DNA of 64,000 nucleotides from Caulobacter endophyticus (GTDB lineage: Bacteria > Pseudomonadota > Alphaproteobacteria > Caulobacterales > Caulobacteraceae): NCBI RefSeq assembly GCF_003116815.1, contig NZ_QDKQ01000071.1, positions 62,001-126,000 on the forward strand. Reading direction: 5' to 3'. How positions within the stretch are numbered: position 1 is the stretch's first letter; every line of letters begins with the position of its first letter. Made by a program: the position numbers and the translations under genes. Positions 7,969 through 15,483 of this stretch are shown piece after piece. The notes under the pieces were generated by a model. That model was not told the origin of the DNA and did not search any database. It saw nothing but the letters and a program-made list of their open reading frames with translations.

Positions 7969-10900
7969 GAACCGCTCGGAAGGCCTCCAGTTGCTCTTGG
8001 CTGGCCCAGCCTGCCTGTTCCAGTTTCGTCGGCGGATGCGGCGCCTCGGCCAGCAGACGGACGGCCTGATCGGCGGCGGCCTTGAGCTTTCCGGGCGCCA
8101 GCGTCTCGACATAGATGTAGTCGGGGAAGTCGGGATCATCCTTAACGCCGGGACGAGCCTCGACGATGCCCAGTTGGCCAAATTCCGCGATCATGTCGAG
8201 CATCACCTGCGGCGGATCGGGGTTCAGGATCGCCCGCAGCCAGTTGACCCGACGGTTATAGGCCTGGACGCGCTCGGCGCGGGGCAAGCTGGTGTCGATG
8301 ACCTTATTGTAGTCATCTTCGCTCAGCACCTGATTGGGCACCCGAGCCGCCCAGAACGTCGGCAGGTACGGGTCGAACTGCGGATCATAGCCGGACCGGC
8401 AAAACGCGGTGTCGCCTTGCCACGGGATCGCCATCCAGCGCGTGATCCCGCCAGGCGGCTGAGCATAGAGCGGACCGTTGACCTTCTCGACCAGCACAGG
8501 CGTCATCGTCGGACCGTAGTCGGGTTCGGGTTGGTCGGCTGGTCGCTGACGGATGCGGAACGGCGATGAGTACAGGCTGGCGTGGCGCATCGGCCAGGTC
8601 ATTTCGCAGCCTGGATGGAAGGTGTCCGAGAGGCAGTAGTGCAAGGCCGCCTGGTCGAGCATATTCGGCTGCTCGGCCAGCGGCGTCTGGTCGATCGTCG
8701 CCGGCGGCTTCTCCTTGTCCGGCCAGTCGGCGACGAAGTCGCCTTGCGCCCATTGCCGCAGGATCGCCTCCTGAAGTCCGGTCATGGTCAGCATGTTGCC
8801 GGGACCCGTTTCGGAAAAGCTGCCGAAGGCGTCGCCATAGATCCAGGGCTGGACATGCGGCCATTGCACCGGTTCGGCGACTATGGGGGCAGGGGGGCGA
8901 AATCCGTTGAAAAGGGTGCCGCGCAGTTCACCATAGGGGTCCTCGCCGTCGCGTTGCCCCGCCGGCTTCAGGGAGAGACGCCCAAGCAGGTCGGGATTGG
9001 TGAAGTCGAGCGGACAGCCCTTACCGAAATAGGCGGAAAAGCCCTTGTTCACCCATTGCAGGTTGCTGAGCCGCTGCAGGATCGGCAGGACGTCCCGGCA
9101 GAATGATGGAGTTTGCGGCGCCGCCATCCAGCCGGCCTGAACCGACACATCGCACATCAGGTCGTACATCGTACGCCAGCTGACAATGTCGGGTGCGTAG
9201 TTTGGCGGCGCGGTGACGACCCAGGCGGACTCCACCGGAATGGCCACGCCATTGATGCTCACCTGGGCGGTGATCGGCCCGTCGGAGGTATCGTCATACC
9301 AGTCGTCGGCGTTGTTGAAGCTCGGCGGATTGGCCGGATCGAAGACCGGCGCCCCGGTCGGAGAGGCCGACTTGCCGTGACCGCCCAGGAAGATCAGTCG
9401 ACCGGCCTCGTCCGTCTGGATCTCGCCGAGCGGTACGACGACCGGCTCGGCCGCCGCTGCTTGGAACACGCCGGTGTCGAACGCATAGGCCGGCCCCGAC
9501 ACGGATCGTCCAGAGATGCTGCGGGGGCCCGGATCGATGGCCAGGGTCGCGCGGTCCTTGACCTTGGGATTGCGCAGCGAAAAGGCGTTATCGGGGGCGT
9601 TCAACGCTTCGGGAATGTCGAGCGCGTACTGGAACTGGTACCATTGCGCCTTGCGGTTGGCGACGTGCGCTGTCCAGGTGACGTCGGCGTTGTCGCTCGT
9701 CAGCTCGCTGACGACCTCTCCGGCGGCGTTGTAGCCATAGATGCGGAAGCGCGCCGCCTGGCGTTTGATCGCCCCGGTTTCGTCGCGATAAAAGTCGGGC
9801 GGCGGGGCGCTTTCGGGCGGCGCATCGACCACTTCAGGCCCAATGAACCAAGCCTCCTCGGCGTCGCCAATGCGCGCTATGCCAATGGCGGGATGGATCG
9901 CGGCGCGTACGATGGTCATATCTTTCCCCTCGGGAGCTTGGACAACCAGTGGACGCGGCGTATCGGGCTCGCCCAGCGGGATGCCATTGACGTTGCGACG
10001 CAGGTCCGCGGCCGCCGCGTAGACGACGCGCCGCGCGTCGGCGATCGAGCCGACGGGCTTGTGCGGTTCGGTGACGCGCCAGATGTTCATGGAAAGGTTT
10101 TCGCCGTAGTCCGCCTGACCGCGCGCATTGACGTCCTGCGCCGGAATGACGAGATCGGCGACATGGAAGGGCGCGCTCAGGTCCTCCGGCCACACGACGG
10201 TCGCCGCGTCCAGCGGCATGGCGTCGGGCGTCGTGCGCAACTGCACCATGAAGCGGAAACGCGCTTCGCCAGCCTTCAGGCGGGCGGCCAGGTCCGCCGC
10301 CAGATAGGTGGGATCAGCCGGATCCGCGGCCGGCGGATCGACGTAAAGCGTCGGCTCCAGCTTGTACTTGGCGTAGGTCTCCCCGAAGCCAAAAGGCAGG
10401 CCGCTCCAATAGGACGTGGCCAGCACGCTCGCGACGGGCTTGGCCATGGCGTCGAGCAATTGGGCGGTTTTCGGATGCGCCTTGAGGTAGGGGTCGTAGT
10501 CGTGGTTGACGACGCCCGCCTGGGTGAAGGCGCACATGTCACTGGCGGTGTCGACGAAGAAGACGTCGAAATTCTGCAGAATGAAGTCGAAGGTCGGCGA
10601 GTCCGGATTGCCGATCAGCTTCTTGCCCGGAACGTCAAAGAGCTTGATGCCGATACCCAAGGTCGTCTTGTAGTCGTCTAGCGAGGGCAGCGTATCGGAC
10701 GAGAAGCGGACCCAGGCTTCGAACACCTTGCCAGGGTTGGAGAAGAGGCCGACGCGATAGGGTTCGGGCAGATCAGAACGGATTTGGAATTGCGCCGCCG
10801 CCACGCCATGCGGCTTTAGGAAGACCGGCCGCAAGGCGGGGCATTGCCCCTTGGCGATACGACCGGCCTGAACCATGTCGACGAACATGGTCTTCAGCGA

Positions 10901-10987
10901 CATGATCGGATCGGCTGCGCAATCGACCGACGTCTGGGCGGCCGGATCGGACGACTCCGCGCCGTTAGACGCCTTTAGATGATCCAT
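7952..10987 (-). CDS. LodA-like CTQ oxidase fused to an N-terminal catalase-like domain
   Basis: A 1011-aa two-domain protein. Residues ~30-340 resemble short catalase-family peroxidases: the distal His is in KPHGVAAAQF (His60), followed by EAWVRFSS and FDFILQNFDVFFV, and ARRVVY (Arg319, Tyr323) reproduces the R-x3-Y proximal haem-ligand motif of catalases. Residues ~357-1011 are LodA/GoxA-like, opening with AAIHPAIGIARIGDAEEAWF. Trp856 in AIPWQGD and a Cys at 794 (HPGCEMTW) or 785 are candidates for the cysteine tryptophylquinone; LodA of Marinomonas uses Cys516 and Trp581. LodA enzymes oxidise amino acids and release H2O2. No signal peptide is seen. ATG 10987 has an AGGGGCGG ribosome site; the longer TTG 11017 is less likely. 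Confidence 0.85.
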   Translation of the reverse strand: MDHLKASNGAESSDPAAQTSVDCAADPIMSLKTMFVDMVQAGRIAKGQCPALRPVFLKPHGVAAAQFQIRSDLPEPYRVGLFSNPGKVFEAWVRFSSDTLPSLDDYKTTLGIGIKLFDVPGKKLIGNPDSPTFDFILQNFDVFFVDTASDMCAFTQAGVVNHDYDPYLKAHPKTAQLLDAMAKPVASVLATSYWSGLPFGFGETYAKYKLEPTLYVDPPAADPADPTYLAADLAARLKAGEARFRFMVQLRTTPDAMPLDAATVVWPEDLSAPFHVADLVIPAQDVNARGQADYGENLSMNIWRVTEPHKPVGSIADARRVVYAAAADLRRNVNGIPLGEPDTPRPLVVQAPEGKDMTIVRAAIHPAIGIARIGDAEEAWFIGPEVVDAPPESAPPPDFYRDETGAIKRQAARFRIYGYNAAGEVVSELTSDNADVTWTAHVANRKAQWYQFQYALDIPEALNAPDNAFSLRNPKVKDRATLAIDPGPRSISGRSVSGPAYAFDTGVFQAAAAEPVVVPLGEIQTDEAGRLIFLGGHGKSASPTGAPVFDPANPPSFNNADDWYDDTSDGPITAQVSINGVAIPVESAWVVTAPPNYAPDIVSWRTMYDLMCDVSVQAGWMAAPQTPSFCRDVLPILQRLSNLQWVNKGFSAYFGKGCPLDFTNPDLLGRLSLKPAGQRDGEDPYGELRGTLFNGFRPPAPIVAEPVQWPHVQPWIYGDAFGSFSETGPGNMLTMTGLQEAILRQWAQGDFVADWPDKEKPPATIDQTPLAEQPNMLDQAALHYCLSDTFHPGCEMTWPMRHASLYSSPFRIRQRPADQPEPDYGPTMTPVLVEKVNGPLYAQPPGGITRWMAIPWQGDTAFCRSGYDPQFDPYLPTFWAARVPNQVLSEDDYNKVIDTSLPRAERVQAYNRRVNWLRAILNPDPPQVMLDMIAEFGQLGIVEARPGVKDDPDFPDYIYVETLAPGKLKAAADQAVRLLAEAPHPPTKLEQAGWASQEQLEAFRAVRVQKR

Positions 10988-11343
10988 CGGTTCCGCCCCT
11001 GGAACTGCGAGAAACAACTATAGCAAGAGTGGTCCGATTTTCGCAATCAATGAGATTGGCTGCTGGCAGCTTATTGCTGACGGCCCGAATGCACGCCGCG
11101 CGGCGTCTTTGCGGGCCTTCCGGCTGAGCCCACGGCGGCGCCGTGCGTCAGGATCGTCTTCACCCGGCCAAGGTCGATCCCGATCATGACCGGCCTCGCG
11201 CCCGAAGGTCGATCAGGTCGGCAAATCTCGTATGCTTAGACGGCTTCGACGGAGGCCTCCGCCCGATGTCGATCTCGCGCTCGCTGCGGTAACGTTCGAC
11301 GCTACCGCGATCGTGCTCTCGAAGGAGGCCTGTGCGGCCGTGC
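10988..11343. other. 356-bp intergenic region between LOV kinase and LodA-like gene
   Basis: It holds the candidate LodA promoter near its left end and otherwise nothing I can identify. A minus-strand frame of 39 codons starts near 11187 and a plus-strand frame starts at 11232, but neither has a convincing ribosome site or a recognisable product. No terminator with a T-run was seen after the kinase stop at 11344. Confidence 0.5.
11017..11046 (-). promoter_or_regulatory. candidate housekeeping promoter of the LodA-like operon
   Basis: On the minus strand TTGCGA (11046-11041), an 18-base spacer and TATAGT (11022-11017) form a sigma70-like promoter (4/6 and 5/6 matches). The -10 box ends about 29 bases before ATG 10987, giving a short leader that contains the AGGGGCGG ribosome site. 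Found by eye; no transcription data. Confidence 0.45.
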
Positions 11344-14115
11344 TCAAGAACCGCCGCGCTTATGCAGGATCGCCCCGATCCGATGGGCGAGATCGGCGAT
11401 GGCGAACGGCTTGGCGATGATCTCCATGCGCGCGGCCAGGAAGGCCGACTGGTCAGCGGCCTGTTCGGCATAGCCCGTCATGAACAGGATCGGCAGGTCG
11501 GGACGTCGCTCGCGCGCGATGTCGGCGAGCTGGCGGCCGTTCAGGCCGGGCAGGCCGACGTCGCTGATCAGCAGGTCGATATGGCGGTTCGACTGCAGGA
11601 TCGGCATGGCGTCGCGGCCGCTTTCGGTCTCGATCGCCTGATAGCCCAACTCCTCAAGAACTTGGACGACGAGCAGGCGCACCGAAGGATCGTCCTCGAT
11701 AACCAGGACGGTTTCGCCAGAACCCGCGCCGGCGTTCATCGCGTCGTTCGTGGCCTGGTCGGCGATCTCGCCCCGGTGGCGGGGCAGATAGAGATGGATT
11801 GTCGTGCCTAAGCCTTGCCGGCTTTCGATGCGGACGTGGCCGCGCGACTGCTGGACGAACCCGTAGATCATCGACAGCCCCAGGCCCGTGCCCTGGCCGA
11901 GCGGCTTGGTCGTGAAGAAGGGATCGAACACCTTTTCCAGCACGTCCGGCGGCATGCCCGAGCCGGTGTCGGAAACCCTCACCTCCACATAGTCGCCCGG
12001 CTCGGCGCGGTCGCTGTGGACGAGCGCCTCGGCGGGCAGGGTCACGTTGTGGCTTGAGATCGTCAGGCGGCCGCCGGTCGGCATGGCGTCGCGCGCATTG
12101 ATCGCCAAGTTGAGGATCGCGCTTTCCAGCTGGTTGTCGTCGGCCAGGGCGGGCCAGAGATCCTGGTCGGCGGCGATGCGAAGCTGGATCTGCTCGCCCA
12201 GCGTGCGGAGCAGCAGATCGCCCATCGACTCGGCCAGGGCGCCGACATCGAGCGGCCGGCTGTCCAGCGTCTGGCGACGGGAGAACGCCAGCAGGCGATG
12301 GGTCAGCGCCGCCGCCCGCTGCCCCGACTGCATGGCCGCCTCCAGGAAGCGATCGATGTCGGCGATACGTCCCTCCGCGATGCGCCGGCGAACCATGTCG
12401 ACGCCGCCCATGATGCCGGTGAGCATGTTGTTGAAGTCGTGCGCCAGTCCGCCGGTCAACTGGCCCACGGCCTCCATCTTCTGGCTCTGGCGAAGCTGGT
12501 CTTCGAGCAGCTTGCGCTGGGTGATGTCGCGCCCGACGGCATAGACGGCGTCGCCCTCGGGCAAGGCGGTCCAGTTGATCCAACGATAGTCGCCGTCCCG
12601 CGTGCGGACCCGGCAGTCGAAATCGGCGAGCGGCTCGCCATGACGCAGGCCGGCGGCCTTCTCCAGGGCCTGGGCGAGGTCGTCCGGGTGAACGAGCTGG
12701 CCCATGGCCGTGCCGACGAGGTCAACCGCTGAGTAGCCGAGCAGCTTTTCCCATGCCGGGTTGACGGCGCGGTAGACGCAGTTGGTGTCCGTGATGCTCA
12801 GGAGGTCGCGCGACAGTTTCCAGACGCGATCGAGTTCCTGGGTGCTGGTTTCGACGCGAACCTCAAGCGCCTGCGTCAGCGCCCGCAGGCGGGCTTCCGT
12901 CTCCTTGGTTGCGGTGACGTCGTAGACCACGCCGATGAAGCTGAGGCCGCCGGCCGCCGCGGGCTGGTATTCTCCGCGCGCGGCCAGCCAGCGCTCCTCG
13001 CCAGTGTCGGCTCGGCGGATTCTGAATTCCTGGAAGGCGGGGCCGACCTCGTGATGGCCGTCGCGCCCGGCGATCAGAGGCGGATCGTCGGGGTGGACGA
13101 CGGAGTTGATGGTGCGGACCGGCAGGCTGCTGGCCGGCTGGAGGCCCAGAAGTCGGCAGAAAGCTTCCGAAACCTCGGCCGTGCCGAAGCCGCTGAGATA
13201 TTCGAAAGAGCCGACGCCGCCGGCCGTTTGGGCGATGCGCAGCCGCTCCTCGACCTTCTTCTGCTCGGTGATGTCGACCAGAACGCCGGTGAAGCGGGCA
13301 GGGGCTTCGGCGTCGTCGAGATAGGTCCGGCCTCGGGCGGAAACCCAGCGCAGCTCGCCGCCGGAGATCAGGCGATACTCCCGTGAGAACACCTCTGCGC
13401 CGTTCAGCGCGCCGGCGATGGCGATCTTCAAACGCATCCGGTCGGACGGATGCACGCCCTCGAAGAAGGCCGAGGTAGGCAGGCCTTCCGCGGCTTCCAC
13501 GGGATCCAGCCGGTAGAGGTCGGCGAACCGGGCGTCGGCGATCAGCCGGCCCGAAGGAATGTCCCACTCCCAGGCTCCGGCCGCGCCGGCCACGCGCTGG
13601 GCCAGGCGAAGCCGCTCCTTGGCTTCGATCAGACGGCGCTGATTGACGCCCAACTGGTCGCCGACGGCCGCGTCCTGGTATTCCACGCTAACGTCGACCT
13701 GGGTGGCCAGCCGAAACGCGGGCGAGCCGCTGGCGTCGCGCAGGGTGGTGATGCTGATCCGGTTCCAGAACAAGGCGCCGTCGCGGCGTTGGTTGAGAAG
13801 ATCCGCCGAGGCCGCTCCGCTGGACACCAGGTCTGCGGTCAGCTTGGCCAGGGTAGCCGCGTCGGTCTGGGTCGTCTGCAGGAAACGGCAGTTGCGCCCC
13901 ACCGCCTCGCGGGCCTCGTATCCCGTCAGCACTTCGAACGCCCCGTTGACGAAGACGATGGGATCGTCCGGCTGGCGGGGATCGGTCACGGTCAGGGCGA
14001 CGCCCGCGCCCGCCAAGGCGTCGAGCATCGGGCCGGCCAGGGCGCGCAGGGCGTCGAGGTCCGCGCTGGCGCCCCCTTCACGATGGCGGGTCGCTGGTCC
14101 GGCTAGATCGGTCAT
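11344..14115 (-). CDS. LOV-domain hybrid histidine kinase
   Basis: A 923-aa soluble sensor kinase with no membrane segment. The N-terminal PAS domain (about 35-145) is a LOV domain: GRNCRFLQ at 73-80 with the photoactive Cys76, flavin-contacting Asn in FWNRI (118) and a Gln at 139. Three more PAS domains follow at about 175-285, 295-405 and 430-535. Then come HisKA with GGLAHDFNN (His559), HATPase_c with NLAINARDAM, DTGSGM and GTGLGLSM, and a C-terminal receiver with Asp852 (LLISDVGLPG) and Lys902. Known LOV kinases form a flavin-Cys adduct in blue light. The gene starts 49 bp after CheC on the same strand, so it may be the last gene of the che operon, though a separate weak EcfG-like promoter precedes it. 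Confidence 0.9.
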   Translation of the reverse strand: MTDLAGPATRHREGGASADLDALRALAGPMLDALAGAGVALTVTDPRQPDDPIVFVNGAFEVLTGYEAREAVGRNCRFLQTTQTDAATLAKLTADLVSSGAASADLLNQRRDGALFWNRISITTLRDASGSPAFRLATQVDVSVEYQDAAVGDQLGVNQRRLIEAKERLRLAQRVAGAAGAWEWDIPSGRLIADARFADLYRLDPVEAAEGLPTSAFFEGVHPSDRMRLKIAIAGALNGAEVFSREYRLISGGELRWVSARGRTYLDDAEAPARFTGVLVDITEQKKVEERLRIAQTAGGVGSFEYLSGFGTAEVSEAFCRLLGLQPASSLPVRTINSVVHPDDPPLIAGRDGHHEVGPAFQEFRIRRADTGEERWLAARGEYQPAAAGGLSFIGVVYDVTATKETEARLRALTQALEVRVETSTQELDRVWKLSRDLLSITDTNCVYRAVNPAWEKLLGYSAVDLVGTAMGQLVHPDDLAQALEKAAGLRHGEPLADFDCRVRTRDGDYRWINWTALPEGDAVYAVGRDITQRKLLEDQLRQSQKMEAVGQLTGGLAHDFNNMLTGIMGGVDMVRRRIAEGRIADIDRFLEAAMQSGQRAAALTHRLLAFSRRQTLDSRPLDVGALAESMGDLLLRTLGEQIQLRIAADQDLWPALADDNQLESAILNLAINARDAMPTGGRLTISSHNVTLPAEALVHSDRAEPGDYVEVRVSDTGSGMPPDVLEKVFDPFFTTKPLGQGTGLGLSMIYGFVQQSRGHVRIESRQGLGTTIHLYLPRHRGEIADQATNDAMNAGAGSGETVLVIEDDPSVRLLVVQVLEELGYQAIETESGRDAMPILQSNRHIDLLISDVGLPGLNGRQLADIARERRPDLPILFMTGYAEQAADQSAFLAARMEIIAKPFAIADLAHRIGAILHKRGGS

Positions 14116-14126
14116 GACCTCACCAC

Positions 14127-14151
14127 AACGCCAAGCTGGACAATAGGTTCA
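14127..14151 (-). promoter_or_regulatory. weak EcfG-like promoter ahead of the LOV kinase
   Basis: On the minus strand TGAAC (14151-14147), 17 bases, then GTT (14129-14127) preceded by C. This is one base off the EcfG pattern GGAAC-N16/17-CGTT. The GTT lies only 11 bases before ATG 14115, so the transcript would be nearly leaderless. A chance match is quite possible. Confidence 0.25.
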
Positions 14152-14164
14152 GACAGTGAGGGCA

Positions 14165-14803
14165 TCAGCCGACGTCGCCCGCCACCCGCTCGATGAAGTC
14201 GTTGATGAGAGTCTTCAGGGCCTGCAGCGAAGGCAGGTCCATCAGCATCGCGATGTAGCCGCGGATGTCGCGGTCATTGATCGCGAAGTTGATGTAGAGG
14301 AAAAGCACCACGCCGCCATCGGCGTTCTCGTCCGACAGCGTGAACAGCGAGGCGCCGTCGCCGCGCAGCACTTCCGGCAGCGACATGGTCAGCGGCTGCT
14401 GCAGCATGTTGGCCATTGTGGCCAGGCAGCTGTTGAGAACGACGTTGCCGGTCTCGGCCAGCGCCTCGTTCTCCATCTCGGCGGCCTCGTCGACGGAAAG
14501 CGCGCCGCCGGTCACCGCGTGCACAAGGGCCATGCTGTTGGTCTCGGGGAAGATCAGCAGCGCGCGGCCCGAGAAGACGCCCTGGAAATCCTGACGGACG
14601 GCGACCAGTTCGCCGCTCTCGCGCTCGCGGATCAGCACGGCCGCGCCTTCACGAGTCATGACCTCGACGGCCGGCACCGACAGCAGCACCTGCTCACCGA
14701 CCATCTTGCGCAGACTGCTCGCCGCGCGGCTGACGCCGATGTTGACCAGTTCGGTCAGGGCGTCGCGTTCCAGTTCTTCCAGGAAGATCGTGTGGGCGCT
14801 CAT
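14165..14803 (-). CDS. CheC-like chemotaxis phosphatase
   Basis: A 212-aa protein of the CheC/CheX/FliY family, which dephosphorylates CheY-P. The first active-site helix is DALTELVNIGVSRAASSL at about 14-31, with the E-x2-N pair. The second, ENEALAETGNVVLNSCLATM at about 110-129, again has a Glu three residues ahead of an Asn. This is the two-site arrangement of CheC rather than CheX. The ATG overlaps the CheY stop (ATGA). Its partner in the operon is presumably that CheY. CheC is uncommon in Proteobacteria compared with CheZ or phosphate-sink receivers, so its presence here is notable. Confidence 0.85.
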   Translation of the reverse strand: MSAHTIFLEELERDALTELVNIGVSRAASSLRKMVGEQVLLSVPAVEVMTREGAAVLIRERESGELVAVRQDFQGVFSGRALLIFPETNSMALVHAVTGGALSVDEAAEMENEALAETGNVVLNSCLATMANMLQQPLTMSLPEVLRGDGASLFTLSDENADGGVVLFLYINFAINDRDIRGYIAMLMDLPSLQALKTLINDFIERVAGDVG

Positions 14804-15183
14804 TGCGCCGCCGATCGCAGACGCAGGGCGGCGCCGGAGATGAAGCCGCGCATGCCGTCTTCGGTGACCGGCTTGGGAATGAAGGTCGCGCCGGCCTCGC
14901 GCGCCCGGGCGATGATTTCGTCCTGCACGTTGGCGGTGGCGATGGCGATCGGCATGTTGGGGAAGCGCCCGCGCAGTTCCTCGGCCAGTTCCAGGCCGTC
15001 GCGGCCGGGCATGTTGAAATCCAGCACCACGACGTCGATCGCCTGGCAGTCCAGAAGCGCCAGGGCCTCGTCGGCGCCGCTTGCTTCAAGCCTATTCCAG
15101 TCGGGCTGCAGCGCCGCGATGGCCTTGCCCACGACGATGCGGGCCAGCTTGCTGTCGTCGACGATCAGAACCGTCGTCCCCAT
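14800..15183 (-). CDS. CheY-like single-domain response regulator
   Basis: A 127-aa receiver domain: acidic pair Asp9/Asp10 (VDDSK), phosphoacceptor Asp55 in VVLDFNMPGRDG, Thr in IATAN and Lys in FIPKPVT. There is no output domain. ATG 15183 is chosen because GGAGAGTATC precedes it; the frame is open 11 codons further. It follows the STAS-like gene after 45 bp and overlaps CheC by 4 bp. It is probably phosphorylated by the CheA of this operon. Its target is not the obvious flagellar switch, because no flagellar gene is in view. Confidence 0.88.
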   Translation of the reverse strand: MGTTVLIVDDSKLARIVVGKAIAALQPDWNRLEASGADEALALLDCQAIDVVVLDFNMPGRDGLELAEELRGRFPNMPIAIATANVQDEIIARAREAGATFIPKPVTEDGMRGFISGAALRLRSAAQ

Positions 15184-15228
15184 GATACTCTCCAGTTCGC
15201 CGGCCTTCCGGGGCAATCGGCGTTACGA

Positions 15229-15483
15229 CTATAACTTGGTCGGGCGGAGCCCGGCGAGCGCCGGCGCCAGATGGTCTTTCAAGAAGCCCTCCGTCGGCCA
15301 CGCGACCACCGGACGGCCGAAGGCGAGCATGGCCTGGACGACTGCGGCATGCATGCCTTGGCAGGCGGCGAGGTCGAGCTTCGCCTCCGGCGCCTTGTGT
15401 AGCAAAGCCACCAGAGTCTCTGTGTCTTCTACCCGACACTGTCCTTCGAAGCGAATGACGTCGCCGTCCAGCCGCAGGCTCAT
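15229..15483 (-). CDS. small STAS-like protein of the che operon
   Basis: An 84-aa protein resembling a short STAS (SpoIIAA-like, anti-anti-sigma) domain: a beta strand pair (MSLRLDGDVIRFEGQ), a helix (VEDTETLVALLHK), the core strand KLDLAACQG, then a helix and a final VVAWP strand. The usual phosphorylatable Ser after the D-x-S core is missing; the loop reads ACQGMH. The start overlaps the CheA stop by 4 bp (ATGA), so it is tightly coupled to the chemosensory genes. Small STAS proteins occur in some alternative chemosensory clusters, where they may be partners or outputs. Its function here is not known. Confidence 0.7.
   Translation of the reverse strand: MSLRLDGDVIRFEGQCRVEDTETLVALLHKAPEAKLDLAACQGMHAAVVQAMLAFGRPVVAWPTEGFLKDHLAPALAGLRPTKL

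Noticed and set aside
9113..10681. Plus-strand open frame of 522 codons
   Set aside because: Antisense to the LodA fusion gene, with no family motif and a skewed Arg/Gly/Val composition.
11071..11187. 39-codon minus-strand ORF starting MIGIDLGRVK
   Set aside because: The first residues recall some transposase starts, but nothing else matches, there is no ribosome site, and it stops after 38 residues.
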